64,000 nucleotides of DNA from Prostheceraeus crozeri (lineage: Eukaryota; Platyhelminthes; Polycladida; Euryleptidae): positions 310,001 through 374,000 of the forward strand of contig CAJQUW010005569.1 in NCBI GenBank assembly GCA_907163375.1, read 5' to 3'. The notes below the pieces were generated by a model. The model was not told the origin of the DNA, did no database searches, and saw only the letters and a program-made list of their open reading frames with translations. Position numbers and translations under genes: made by a program. Each line of letters starts with the position of its first letter. Within the stretch, counting starts at the first letter, position 1. Shown piece by piece: positions 31,992 to 42,989 of this stretch.

Positions 31992-32710
31992 AGTAGTAAG
32001 AAAACGGCGAACACTCGACCGGCGCGCCCCCCCTCTGGAACGACAGAGTGTCGTGGTCGGCCGCCGTGGTGCTTCGAGTCTGACTCCCCCCCCTCTGGAA
32101 CGACAGAGTGTCGTGGTGTGCCGGCCAAGTTGGTCCGAAAGGTTCGCTGACGTCCCCCCCTCTAGAACGACAGAGTGTCGTGGTGGACTTGGGCTACCGC
32201 CAGGTTTTGACTTGAGGCTATAGTGTGTGATGATTTTCGAAAAAACGACAGCGTTAGAATTTTGGACGTTTTGGGCTGTAGCGCCAAAACGAACCATCGG
32301 ATGGGAAAACGGAGGCCAGATTCGGATTCAGCGTGAAATTCTCTATCAACATGGTGAGTTTCAAGTCAATCGGAGAGAAAAAGTTTCGCTGACATCCCTC
32401 CCCTCGGGAGAGCTAGCTTCGATCTTGGCTTCTAGTGGACGGATTTTGTCGTGCCATAGCTCGTTTGAAATCTAAGAGTGAGACAAATTCAGTGAAAGAA
32501 ACGGCTTGTTCATATCTGTCTTCGTTAAGATGTGAGACGCCATTTAAGATTTTGGGAGATTGGCGAAAAACGACAGAGTTAGAATTTTGGACGTTTTGGG
32601 CTGTAGCGCCAAAACGAAGCATCGGAGAGCAAAACGGATTTCAGATTTGGAATCAGCTTGATGTTATTGTCCAATGAGGATCATCATCCAATGAGAATCA
32701 AGCATTTCTA

Positions 32711-32718
32711 TATAAATA
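32711..32718 (+). promoter_or_regulatory. TATA box (TATAAATA) in left end of Polinton B
   Basis: TATAAATA about 95 bases before the ATG at 32811, with a CAGTGAGAATCATTCC-type start region ~25-30 bases downstream. The mirror copy is at 45534-45541 in the right end. It fits a promoter driving inward transcription from each terminus. Confidence 0.65.
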
Positions 32719-32810
32719 GCGAGCCTTCCACAGTGAGAATCATTCCATCGTTGAATCGCACGAGTGACGGACGCACATTTTCTCTCTCTCTATTCTATTA
32801 TCCAACTAAA

Positions 32811-33585
32811 ATGGTAAGTCGCTACTTTCCTCCCTCTCCTCCCTTGAACGTAAACTTAATACAATCTTTTTCATTTTCAGGCATCTACTCCATCTGCTGC
32901 ACTAGTAGGACAAAATGGCGGTCAAACGTTACAAGGTTCGCTACGATCAGATCATCTACAACTGAGGCCAGTGGAAGAAACAACCAAGGTACATAATCCT
33001 ACACCGCTACAGCGTAAATTTAAACAAGTCTTGCGTTATGACGATCATAGCGTAGTACTCCAAACGGGAATGCTCCCTTCCACGGATGTCAAGATAATGC
33101 GCAATCAGTATGGGGACTACATACTGATCCCCGTGATTCCGTACATTCGCCGCCAACTTGATATTATTGAGGAGTACGTGACATTAAATATGGACATTCC
33201 TACTCCTCTTGCTCAAGAGTGGAAGGCGAGAGATGACAAGGATACTCCCTATAGAAAGATTTGGGATGGTAATCACATTTGCCTACCGGTATCACATTGG
33301 TGTAGTTATTATAAAAAGGATGGAGATCAATCAATGCCCATCAGATGTGATGAGCTCGGAGAAGGTACTTGGGATATCCTTTTCAAAGTGAATGGGCTAT
33401 ATTATGGTCGACACAAGGATAATAAAATAGTCTCTCTCTCCATGCATATGGAATCCATCCTATATATTCCAAAACCACCCAACGTGGATGACATAATTGA
33501 TCAAATCCTTAACAGCAGTGGTACGAAGCGCAAGTCGGAGAAGAATGCTGCATCAAAACGCAAATCAAAGAAGGAGAATTACTAG
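32811..33585 (+). CDS. Polinton end-encoded protein (about 204 aa plus short leader), left copy
   Basis: The ATG at 32811 is followed at once by GTAAGT. A pyrimidine-rich tract ends in TTTTCAG at 32880, so a 67-base intron directly after the start codon is likely. The following frame stays open to 33585. The protein has RKFKQVLRYDDHSVVLQTG, IPVIPYIRRQLDIIEEYV and a Lys-rich tail (KRKSEKNAASKRKSKKENY) like a nuclear localisation signal. The family is not recognised. It is the first gene from the terminus, with its own TATA box, so it may be an early regulator. An almost identical copy is in the right end. Confidence 0.65.
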
Positions 33586-33745
33586 TCCTTTCCTAACTCT
33601 ACCCTATGACAATTCCCTTATGTGCTTTGAGTGTCGTAGACGTGGTCTTATTAGATACATTTTACTTCTTCGTTGCCATCATATCATTTGTGTATTTTGT
33701 CGTGAAAAGCATCGATGTAATTCTTCATTTTGTAATATGTTATAG
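33497..33745 (+). CDS. Small RING-like/zinc ORF, left copy
   Basis: The frame contains SLMCFECRRRGLIRYILLLRCHHIICVFCREKHRC in pieces with a C-x2-C ... C-x-H-x2-C-x2-C ... C ... C pattern, a RING-like cysteine layout. The N-terminal part (33497-33619) overlaps the 204-aa gene in another frame and may not be coding; the ATG at 33620 is an alternative start giving only ~41 residues, and a spliced form is possible. The same frame is intact in the right end (44512-44760). Confidence 0.45.
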   Translation: MIKSLTAVVRSASRRRMLHQNANQRRRITSPFLTLPYDNSLMCFECRRRGLIRYILLLRCHHIICVFCREKHRCNSSFCNML

Positions 33746-33797
33746 AACGTTTCCTTAGATGTGTAAATTTCCGTTTTAGGCTTCTATCATCATTTTT

Positions 33798-34085
33798 TTG
33801 GATTGTGAGGGTGAACCTGTACAGGAGCTCAGTGCTATTACTATGAACAATTGGACATATCAGATTGTTAGTGTCTATCATCAACATGCCAACTGCGATT
33901 CCAATGTTGATCAATGGGCGAGAAAACACATTCATGGACTAAATCTGAAATATTTGCAAGACTACGGCTTTTCTTGTGAGACTGCTCTTCTTATTGACTT
34001 TAAACGATGGTTAGCTGCTTTCAATGTTATACGCATCTTTTGTAATAATCCTGGTAAGGAGAGGAAAGTATTTCCCAATCTAGTG
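33798..34085 (+). pseudogene. Exonuclease-like 'DCEG' gene, left copy (partial)
   Basis: Left-end copy of the gene at 44025-44460. It encodes DCEGEPVQELSAITMNNW and ARKHIHGLNLKYLQDYG. The opening acidic motif and the 'QELSAI' patch recall DEDD-type 3'-5' exonucleases found in Polinton-like elements. It is incomplete in this end. Function is inferred from one motif. Confidence 0.4.
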
Positions 34086-34099
34086 AGTTATGGTGAGTT

Positions 34100-34245
34100 T
34101 CAAGTCAATCGATCATTGAGGTTGACAAATTGTCGCCATGTTGATGTAATACCTCTTGCAGTATGACCATGAGAATTTTTGAAATGCACGTTTCCACTGC
34201 GGTCAACTCTGATATATTGTAGAGAGTCCAAAATCCAAGTCTTCA
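34100..34245 (-). pseudogene. PC4-like gene fragment in Polinton B
   Basis: The minus-strand piece matches the beginning of PC4-like copy 2 in element A (LDSLQYIRVDR and GNVHFKNSHGH are readable). Only the start of the gene is present. It lies just before the divergent WEVG gene, as in A. Confidence 0.5.
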
Positions 34246-34281
34246 TGATGTTATGCAAAGCCGCAGATCAGCAATATAAAA

Positions 34282-35679
34282 ATGTCGTTTTATCATATTT
34301 TGCTTAGCAATGCGGCTACAAAGAGATTTGCTAGCAATCAAGCCGCACTCTTTTCTACTCTCATTGATCATACACAACAGCTAAATGGAAATTGGGAAGT
34401 GGGTGTCACTCAACTTGTTTATAGCAACTGTGTCTATACTTTTGATCATGAGGTGATGACTATTAATATGAGACGTACAGCTGCTTACCAATGTGAAGAG
34501 GGCTGCCGAGTATACATTCCACAGTGGCCAAAGAAAGATCTCTTATCATGTAAAAAGTTTATATATGATTTCTTGAATAAAGCGTGTAAACATATTGTCC
34601 AATTTACTCCGCACAATGATGATCATAATTATGTACATCATGTAGTTGAGAAAGATTGGATTGTTGGTTTAAGTCCAAGTTTAAGAAATGATTTAGGTTA
34701 CGTCGCTAGCGCCTTAACAAGCTATGATAATTTTAACGTTAATTACCACATAAGTGGTCATAAACAGTTAATATATCGAGAGGAAGCTTATTATGTAGAT
34801 CTTATTCCAAAAAATAAGAAGACGTTGATGAAGAAGATTGTGATTAAGCCAAGAAAGACAAACATGACTCCTGAAACATTATTGAAGAAATTTAATTATC
34901 TCCTTCGAGTTGTTGGTAAACAAGTGGCAACATTGACTTATATCAAATCATCTAATCATATTGCAATAAGTAAATTAAATGATGATAATCTAGTATTAGT
35001 TTGTTCAAAAGATTTTCATCAGTTCTTACGACATCATTCTGCAGCTGTTCATGGAAAATTTGATATGCAACATTTACCATGTGAAAGGTCAAATCAATTT
35101 GATACAGAATGGACCGTATCTTTATACAGAAAGTGTGTAGAGCCTTTAGGTGGTATCTTACATGAAACAAGAGTGTTGATGCCTCGCATTATTACTTCAG
35201 TTAAATTGGTTGTAGATTATTTAAATGAAGTGATTAATGAGCAACAAATTTCATTTTCTGAAAAAGAAGGTACTTTGTCTCTCACTATATGTGGAAAAGG
35301 TATTGAACTAATTATGGATAAAACTCTAATGGACATTTTGGGTTTTGATCAAAATATCTTTAAAAGTGGTACTGTAACCAAAGCTAGCGCAGACATGTCG
35401 CTATCGCGTCGTATTAACTATTTTCAGATATATTCCAATATTGGTGAAGATGTACGTGTGGGAGATGTTGAAGCTCCATTGCTAGCAATGATACCATACC
35501 AGCCAAAATGCTGCAGTATTTTATCTGAGCATACTTTCAAGAAAGTGCATTATACAAAGCTGAAATCAAACTACATCCCACAAATTGATATTGCCATTTA
35601 TGACGATGCTGGTGCGTTGATTCCTTTTCATAAAGATGCTGTGACAAGTATCACACTCCATTTCCGAATGAAGAGTTAA
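34282..35679 (+). CDS. Polinton 'WEVG' structural-type protein, paralogue 1, B copy (465 aa)
   Basis: 465-residue copy of the gene at 5685-7118 with only scattered substitutions. It begins MSFYHILLSN, which supports a start close to that motif in this family. QQLNGNWEVGVTQLVYSNC and the C-terminal IPQIDIAIYDDAGALIPF are present. It looks whole. The role, as in A, is probably penton/minor capsid or another virion protein. Confidence 0.7.
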   Translation: MSFYHILLSNAATKRFASNQAALFSTLIDHTQQLNGNWEVGVTQLVYSNCVYTFDHEVMTINMRRTAAYQCEEGCRVYIPQWPKKDLLSCKKFIYDFLNKACKHIVQFTPHNDDHNYVHHVVEKDWIVGLSPSLRNDLGYVASALTSYDNFNVNYHISGHKQLIYREEAYYVDLIPKNKKTLMKKIVIKPRKTNMTPETLLKKFNYLLRVVGKQVATLTYIKSSNHIAISKLNDDNLVLVCSKDFHQFLRHHSAAVHGKFDMQHLPCERSNQFDTEWTVSLYRKCVEPLGGILHETRVLMPRIITSVKLVVDYLNEVINEQQISFSEKEGTLSLTICGKGIELIMDKTLMDILGFDQNIFKSGTVTKASADMSLSRRINYFQIYSNIGEDVRVGDVEAPLLAMIPYQPKCCSILSEHTFKKVHYTKLKSNYIPQIDIAIYDDAGALIPFHKDAVTSITLHFRMKS

Positions 35680-35688
35680 TGCAAAAGT

Positions 35689-37219
35689 ATGCTAATACAT
35701 TTTTCCAAGGTGATTAGTATGGAAAGTGAAAATAGAGATTCGTTTCTAATCTACTTACCCAGTAATGCTTCTATGAATAAATTTCCCAAAAATAAACCAT
35801 CAGACTATCGAGTAGAATTAAATCGCCCACTACATTTAGAAGGTGAATGGGAGGTTGGCGTTTCTAGTATTTGCTATGATAGCAATATTCAGAATGTGAA
35901 TGATTTGGAAGAAATGATATTGACTCCTCGCACCCATGATGGAATAATGATGAATAATGCATTCCAGTTCCCATACAATTTAACGTCAGATGGAAAGTGG
36001 AACTATGAATGGATTCAGATAAAATCAGATTATTATGGTCCATTTGGGAATGATAAAATTATTAAGGCATTCAACAGTGGTAATAACTTCCATCATGAAG
36101 AATAAAAATCAGAAAGCTTATGAGTTTACTATCTATCATTGGAGTGGGAGACAGTTCCTCCGCTTTCATTCTTTTACTAAAGGTCTTACACTGAGGTTGG
36201 ATAATGAATTCTATCCACATCTTGGTTTTGGTCATGGACTACATCTAACATCAATTGCTACTGCAAATGTTAAAAAAGTTTATTCAAATCGAATCAACAA
36301 ATTTCATCATAAATTTAAAATATTTGATGAAGATGTTGTAGAATGCGAAGAACGCATCATTTTGAAAAAGCGTGGTGTTCAACCTTTATCACTTACTGAG
36401 TTAGTAAAACGATGGAATGAGACTGTGGGTAAGAAGTATGGAGAGAAAATTATGGCGGACAAAAGTAAGTTGGTCATTCAGAAATATAATGACAAACTTA
36501 CAGTTTATTTCTCTCCAAACTTGCGTCATTTTGTAAGACATTATACACCTATTATTGGAAGCGGTGTGGTGTATGCTTCTCATGAATATCACACTAAAGC
36601 TGATTCAGTTAATGATGAATGGTGGGTGGACATCTATGGCGATCGCATCAAGAAAATTTACCAGTCTTATCAAGAATCTAAAGTTGTCATCAATATAATG
36701 CCGCGTCTATATCATACAGTTGAAAGCTTCATTCATGTAGTAAATCCTTATATACAACAGAAGTTGAAGCATGTGATGAAAAGTAAATATGATGTAAAGA
36801 CACACCACATTTCGTTTTCAATTGAAAATCAACGCGTTGTTCTGAAACTGGGTGATGACATTCAATGTCAATTGAGTAAAAATTTGAAAAAACTCTTTGG
36901 TTTTTCAATGCTACAAACTGTGTTTACTGCTGCGCATACGATTGGTATAGAAACACCAATGACACTTGATAAACATGAACAGCACCTTTACATTCAAAGT
37001 GATTTGATTCTACCTATTTCTGTTGGTGAGAAAAAAGAATACATTTTACGTGATTTCATTCATGATAAAGACGCTTCATATGGAATAGTCGAGAAGATGT
37101 TTGAATCTATTTTCTATCATCCCGTCGTCAAACAAACTATACCCTCTATTGCTATCAAAATTACCAATGGTTTACAAGAGTGCATCCATGTGAAAGATAC
37201 TAAATCCCTCGTAACTTAA
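35689..37219 (+). pseudogene. Polinton 'WEVG' structural-type protein, paralogue 2, B copy (broken)
   Basis: Copy of 7128-8678, recognisable over its full length from FLIYLPSNASMNKFPKNKPS to IPSIAIKITNGLQECI. It is broken, with about two breaks. It starts nine bases after paralogue 1 as in A, and the same AATAAA follows at 37263-37268. Confidence 0.75.
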
Positions 37220-37418
37220 GTGTTTCGGAAAACAAAGTGAAGTCATTGTAAAATTTTATTGAAATAAAAATATGTATATGAAAAGGTCTTTTCACAGATA
37301 TAGGGGGAATGGGCTGACTGTAGGCATATATTCACAAGGAAGAAACGATCTCATGCGATACATAAAACAGCAATGTTTATCTACAGAAATCAACATAAAA
37401 ATACTAAGTTAAGGATGA

Positions 37419-38730
37419 TTATGCTAAGACGTCTCCTGAATGTGGTAGTGTGAGTTTAATTCTTTTGGGTGGAGGTATGTTTGTGTCAGGATGTCCATGT
37501 GGAAGAGATATGTTATGTTCTAACCAGCACCTCTTATCCTCCCATGCTGAAAGCGCCCGTTTCCTAAAAGTATGAGTTTTGATCTCATGCGACTTAGATT
37601 TTAAGATTGTCATATTGACAAACGTTATATTTTTATTTCTATAGGCTTTCCTGAAATTTTTATGTTTCATGTTAGAGACTAATGATCTTGATATGCCTTT
37701 AGCACGCTTAGTACTATCGTTGCTATCCCTTAATTTCATACTGTACATTTTTGGGCGGAGGAGAATCATTTCATCTATTTCCTTCCCTGCTGTCTCATCC
37801 TTAAAGCAGCCAAGTTTTGCCTTATTTTTGATGGAGTAGAGTGGGTGATCAGTAGGATAATTTGATGTATCAAAATATCCTTCTAAAGATACTCCTACTT
37901 CATTGAAATTTAAATCTTTTTGAGTGGTAATACCTAAGAAGAAACTATCTGTATCACCACCCAACAAACGAACCTCTTTTACGAGAGGACATGGTTTTAG
38001 TATTTTATAAAAGAGTTGGTACATTTCAAGCTTAGAGTAATCTAGTACAGCTTGGCCAATATAGATGGGCTTGCACAACTCAACTTCAGATTTTATCATT
38101 TTAACACCTACAAGGTCCTCATCGATAATGTCTCTATCGATGAATAGAGGTGATGAGACCAATTTCTTAAATTTTGTTACATCATTGACTAGTTTATAGT
38201 TTACACGTTTTCTAACATCCTCCATCGTCTTACCAAATAGACTATTATTCTTATACTTATAAAAATCTTTTTCAAAATTATTTTGGGCTAGTGCACGTTT
38301 CTGGCTGTTGCTATCAATATATGGTTTGAGGAAGGCTTTCTGTCTAAATTTAATAATGCGGTGAACTCTTTTTAAAATCATACCCATTTCTAAATATAAT
38401 TTTAAGATGCTAAAGTGGACTAGATAGTTTTCCTTATCATACTGGGTGAGTAAAAGTTTGCGGCAAGGCTTATAGTCGGGTTGACCGCATGATTCTAAAT
38501 CTTTATGAAATTGTTTCATAAAGTCGGAAAACATATCTTTGGTCACTTCACCTGATTCGGGTGCGAGTGGAAAATCTACGGTTTTATGTTTAATATTATT
38601 TGGATAGATTAGATCTATCTCAAAATAATATCCCCAATCACCTTCATCTGGAATTGCTAGTATGTTAGAAGGGTTGGAGAGATGCTGAATTTCACTATCA
38701 TCTAACCAGCTAAACTCAGATTGAGTCCAA
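37419..38730 (-). pseudogene. POLB: DNA polymerase B of Polinton B, C-terminal part only
   Basis: Minus-strand C-terminal polymerase region, near-identical to the corresponding part of A. It contains NNSLFGKTMEDVRKRV (motif B), GGDTDSFFLGI (motif C) and AVLDYSKLEMYQLFY. Exonuclease motifs and zinc fingers are absent here, so B could not have replicated by itself. Confidence 0.88.
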
Positions 38731-38789
38731 ACGAATATTATGAGGCCCGTTCGCTTGACGATAGGGTGCACTAATATCGCTGTCAGCAG

Positions 38790-39886
38790 TCAAATCAAAT
38801 GCATAAATAGTATATCTACTCTTAAACTTTTCATAGTAAGTCCGTTGGTGTCATCCGTATTGTAAAAGCCAAAGACATCCATAAAATCAACATGACTGCG
38901 CATAAATTGATCCGCAGCAAAATCTGGTTTGTAGGGTGGACCAGGATGACTCACACCATTTACGCGTAAAACAATTTCACTTAACTGATTGTGTTTAAAA
39001 TTGAAAGGATTCTTCTTTATATTACCATTAAATGCATAATTTTCAACCATGGCCACCATGAGAAGCTTCGGTGCTTCCGATGGAAAGAGGCCATCTTTCA
39101 TGAAACTCTTTTGATCTTTCGGAATTGTAAAGGTGAGAAGCTTTGTATGCTGAACGGGGTAAATGGCATTTTGGCGGTTAAGACCTTCAGCATGTCCTCT
39201 AATGACACTTGGATTCGGTACTACTCGACGAATGTAAAGTGCAATATCTTCCACATGAATTCTAAAATTGTCAACTTTAGCAAATGCATTCAGCGCAAAT
39301 TCAGGCTTATTCAATGTCAGCTTGAGTCGCATGCTGGTATTACAGAGTAAAAACTTTGACTGTCTAAAGAAGTCTAAATTCAGCGGACCATATAGCCGAC
39401 ATACTCTACTATCTTTAATCATAGCAGATCGCTTTACAAAGCCACGTTTTTTTCAACATCAAATTTTCCTGCTTCATCTCTGTACCATCCCATGGCTTCC
39501 ATATGACTTTTTTGTGCTGCTGGATGAAACTGTGATACATGATTGAAATATGATTTATAGGGATAATCGCTTTGACCACCTTCCACCTGCTGCTCTCCAA
39601 TCGTTAGAGAAACATCGCGAAGTAATGTAGTCAATGGTAAATTGTTCAGTCCAACTTTATGTGCATCGTCAATAGCAGTTCCATCTGCTTGCTGAATTCT
39701 AAACCTCAAATCAAGCATCGCATAACTCAAATCTATGTAGTCATCACTACCACCAGGAATAACAAATTCAATGGGGCCAGCATTCTCAGCTGTTCGAGGA
39801 TGATAATCTACAATACTTGAACTAAGAATATCTGTCTGTATGGCTTGTTGATCAACCAAACAAAAACCGGAAGTTTTACACTCCAT
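38790..39886 (-). pseudogene. Jelly-roll capsid protein, B copy (broken)
   Basis: Copy of the A capsid gene on the minus strand, with LFDQ-like start region (QQAIQTDI), PIEFVIPGGSDDYIDLS and KFLLCNTSMRLKLTLNK. It is broken, with about two breaks, and incomplete. It lies two bases after the basic-protein gene, as in A. Confidence 0.85.
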
Positions 39887-39888
39887 GA

Positions 39889-40344
39889 TTAGAAGTTATA
39901 GCAGCGTCGTCGTTTAGCGCCTGATGAATGATTAGAGCCTCTACGACGTTTGCGTGAATGCCTTTTGACTGAAGATCGCACCTTACCAGCTCCGCGATAT
40001 TTCCTCCTTCCTTTATTCATTCGTTTAGGTGATTTCTTTCCTTGAGTAACACCAGTAAAGGTCTGCTTCAATGTTTTTAAACCGCGTTCCTTCCCACGAT
40101 TCAACAAACTGCTCTTAAAACTTCTACCTCTGGAAAGATCACTTGCAACATCACCAGCAAAGCCAACGGCATTACTTAAAACATTTCGTTTTAAAGATCT
40201 ACCGACATTGGATATGAGAGGTGCTACAACAGATTTCAGTGCACCAAGTATGCTACCTCCACGTTGGCGGCGAGCGCCGATGTAAATTTGTCCTCCACCA
40301 CTTACATAGGAGGGTCGTGAATAAAATGAGGCAGTTGGATTCAT
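39889..40344 (-). CDS. Basic Polinton core/minor virion protein, B copy (151 aa)
   Basis: Full-length copy of 2221-2676 with a few substitutions (for example YIGARRQRGG versus YISACRQRGG). It has the same Gly-rich N-terminus and Lys/Arg-rich tail ending GAKRRRCYNF. It lies between the integrase and capsid genes. Confidence 0.7.
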   Translation of the reverse strand: MNPTASFYSRPSYVSGGGQIYIGARRQRGGSILGALKSVVAPLISNVGRSLKRNVLSNAVGFAGDVASDLSRGRSFKSSLLNRGKERGLKTLKQTFTGVTQGKKSPKRMNKGRRKYRGAGKVRSSVKRHSRKRRRGSNHSSGAKRRRCYNF

Positions 40345-40385
40345 AGCTCAAACCCTAAACATTGTTAGTTACAACTTTGCATGAA

Positions 40386-41604
40386 TCACTGTCGATCACT
40401 TAGATGAAAGATGTCGGCACGACGCATCCAAGAGTTCATACTAGAAGGATAACCAGTCCATTTAACAAGACACCATTCTTCACCTTGCCGTTTTTTACAT
40501 CGAATGATTTTCTCTACCAAATATGTTTCACTTTCAGTGACTACCTCAATCTCATCGCGGTAAAAGCTACCCTCAATTTCTTCATTATCGTAATCTTTCA
40601 ACTTGTAGGTGGTGGGAGAGTCTTTTGATTAATCCTTGATACTGTAAATACCTCCTCTGTCCAATTCGGAAGGTACCCTTTAGCAAAAACACTTTTCACT
40701 TTGAGATACGAACTTTATCACCAATTTTCACATCACTTTTCACATGAGTGCGTTTACGTTGGAATGATTCGCGCACTTTATCTACATTGTCAGCATTTAC
40801 ATCTACTGGTCTGAGTCCAATAGAACGATGGATAGAGTGATTGTAGGCATGGAGTGTATCTTGTAGAACCTTTGTCCAATTTTGTGTCAAGTTGGCAGTA
40901 AAATGTCGCCACAAGCGATTTTTTAATGTGCGATTAAAACGTTCAACGAGTGCAGCTTTATAAGCACTCTTTACACTAAACAACTCAATGTCATGCCTCT
41001 CAAATAATCTTGTCACATGCTGATTTTCAAACTCTTTTCCTTGATCACTCTGAATTCTTTTTGGAATGCGACCTTCTCGAAAAATTGTTTGGAATTCTTT
41101 TGCTACTCCTTTCCCTTCTTTAGTTTTTAAAGGTTGAGCCCACGCATAACGCGAGAAAATATCAATGACGGTTAAAATAAAATTATTGCCCGAGTTATGT
41201 TTTGAAATGGAGGCAACATTACACAAATCTGCTTGCCACTGTTCATCGATGTCATGAACAATATAATGGCGGGTGCGGTACTTCTTTTTCGCTTGTTTGT
41301 GGAGTGTATAGGTAGCCTGACCCTTTAACCATCGTTTCACTTGTGATTGTGGAAGACCACTCGCTTTTGATAATTTCTTGATAGATGCAAATCCTGCTGG
41401 ATGTTTTGCATCATAATAGATTGACTTCAAACGTTCAGTCGATGACGACTGACTCTTTTTCCTCCTCCTCATCTTTTTGTTTTTTTGCCTTTCTACATTT
41501 ACAACAACTGCAGCATTTAGCTTTAGCGGTTTTGCGATCGTGTTCACATTGGTTAGGGGTTTCATTATGAGAGCTGGCGCAGCAAGTGCAAGTGACAACG
41601 ACAT
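40386..41604 (-). pseudogene. INT: DDE integrase with chromodomain, B copy (broken)
   Basis: Copy of the A integrase. It contains QADLCNV, QSDQGKEFEN, AALVERFNRTLK and the chromodomain patch VKWTGYPSSMNSW. It is broken, with about two breaks. The frame is again open upstream into the Cys-rich ORF, as in A. Confidence 0.88.
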
Positions 41605-41650
41605 TCACCTCTGGCGGCTCATTACATGGCAAGCAACACATCTGCTTCAT
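41435..41650 (-). CDS. Small Cys-rich ORF, B copy (71 aa)
   Basis: Same length and cysteine layout as 913-1128 in A (CCLPC, CTCC, CCSCCKC, Lys/Glu-rich tail). It starts one base after the stop of the upstream gene and overlaps the integrase in another frame. Conservation in both copies supports its reality. Confidence 0.5.
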   Translation of the reverse strand: MKQMCCLPCNEPPEVNVVVTCTCCASSHNETPNQCEHDRKTAKAKCCSCCKCRKAKKQKDEEEEKESVVID

Positions 41651-41651
41651 A

Positions 41652-42344
41652 TTAATAGTCTGAGAACATGTATTTCCTGGGAGGAGCTGTTTTACGTTTT
41701 CCTTTTACTAGTTTTAGTGGTGATGTAGATCTACGTCGAGTTCTTCCTCTTGTTTGCTTAGTGAGTGTGGGAGGGGATGTAGCAGGTGACGTCTTAAACC
41801 AATTTGTTGGCATTTTCATCGTCTGAAACATTGGAGCAGTAGCCACTGTTGAATCAAGTTCTTTCAATGTCTCATTATTCAAAGAAAATTTTGGCACATT
41901 ATGCTTTTTCAATAGTTTAAGAAAGTATGACCAACCAGGTGGAACATAGCCCTGACGGCGCTTTCTACGTGTCGCATACTGAATCAAGTCTTCATAACGT
42001 GAAGCATCAATCACTTTATTTTCATCTGTAATGATTTCTCCTCTATCATTTACATTGAGATGGGGTTCAATACTATTGAAAAGAGATATGGCATGTGCGC
42101 GAGATGCTAAAGGTGTAGCAGTCGATACAGAGTCATGCATCTTATTCTTCAAGTTTTTCAATTGCTCAACAGTTTCCGATTGTAATAATACAGCACGATG
42201 TGGATCTTTGATGTGAACATTTTGCTGATAATCTATATCTTTCCTATACATTTGATTTGCAAGAGGTTGCTTTACTTGCTGCATGGCAGTCAATTGTACA
42301 TATTCATCCTGAGGAATAACAATCATGCGAGAATAAGAACTCAT
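41652..42344 (-). CDS. Conserved Polinton protein, B copy (230 aa)
   Basis: Full-length copy of 219-911 with scattered substitutions. It has IPQDEYVQL at the start, ATRRKRRQGYVPPGW in the middle and a basic tail ending PRKYMFSDY. The start overlaps the ATPase stop as ATGA. Confidence 0.75.
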   Translation of the reverse strand: MSSYSRMIVIPQDEYVQLTAMQQVKQPLANQMYRKDIDYQQNVHIKDPHRAVLLQSETVEQLKNLKNKMHDSVSTATPLASRAHAISLFNSIEPHLNVNDRGEIITDENKVIDASRYEDLIQYATRRKRRQGYVPPGWSYFLKLLKKHNVPKFSLNNETLKELDSTVATAPMFQTMKMPTNWFKTSPATSPPTLTKQTRGRTRRRSTSPLKLVKGKRKTAPPRKYMFSDY

Positions 42345-42958
42345 AGTTTGTAGATAATCATGGGAGTTTTCAAAATATCACTTCGAAATCTAAATTCTTC
42401 CGGACACTCTTGCGTAAAGTCAATGAATAAGTAACCGTATGGTTTTTCAGTAGCTGCTTGAAAAATTTCAATTAAGGCTTTTGATCCTCTGGGTGCAACT
42501 TGTCGCGCTAAAATTTCAAATTGACTTTTATCTCGCGGATTCTTGAAAACAGCATAATAGTGTGTATTCAGGTTTCGTGTACGAGCTTCTTTTCCATCAG
42601 GAAACAAATTTTGTGTGATATAGATGATAAAGCACCTTTTATGATGTGCTGCGCGAGTGAACATATCTGTAACATCTTTTGAATTCTTACTTTCTTTTAA
42701 TAGATCATCCAATACAACAACATCATTAGACTGAAGTTTATCCACTGCAATAATTCCTTCATATCGAATAAAGTTGCGACTTTGCAATTCCTGAAACAGC
42801 GACGGTTGATAAATACCATAACACCAAATCACTCGATTGATAGGTTCCTTAAACAACTCCCTTCTTTTATCCAATAAATTCAGCGTGAAAACAGTTTTAC
42901 CTGCATGAGATGGACCTGATACAGTCAGAACTTTATCGCATTGAAGTCTGAAATCCAT
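42341..42958 (-). CDS. ATP: Polinton genome-packaging ATPase (FtsK/HerA type)
   Basis: Complete ATPase, 206 residues from the ATG at 42958. Walker A is GPSHAGKT at residues ~14-21. Walker B is NDVVVLDDLL, and a downstream YITQNLF sensor-like patch carries the Gln/Asn typical of the HerA/FtsK group. In Polintons and relatives it packages the genome into capsids. The frame is open back to 43030, but those residues overlap the pX-like gene end and lack conservation, so I choose 42958. It is followed by the 230-aa gene. Confidence 0.88.
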   Translation of the reverse strand: MDFRLQCDKVLTVSGPSHAGKTVFTLNLLDKRRELFKEPINRVIWCYGIYQPSLFQELQSRNFIRYEGIIAVDKLQSNDVVVLDDLLKESKNSKDVTDMFTRAAHHKRCFIIYITQNLFPDGKEARTRNLNTHYYAVFKNPRDKSQFEILARQVAPRGSKALIEIFQAATEKPYGYLFIDFTQECPEEFRFRSDILKTPMIIYKL

Positions 42959-42989
42959 TTTAATACTTTGAGATTCAACATTTGCATAA

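Larger units (their letters stand above)
31992..34085. repeat. Left terminal inverted repeat of Polinton B
   Basis: Inverted copy of 44175-46662. From outside in: hairpin/G-run modules (32026-32200), one set of subterminal repeat modules (32220-32650), a TATA promoter, the 204-aa gene and downstream ORFs. It is shorter than the right copy because it has fewer subterminal modules. The unusually long repeat includes genes, which ordinary Polinton termini do not. Confidence 0.9.
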
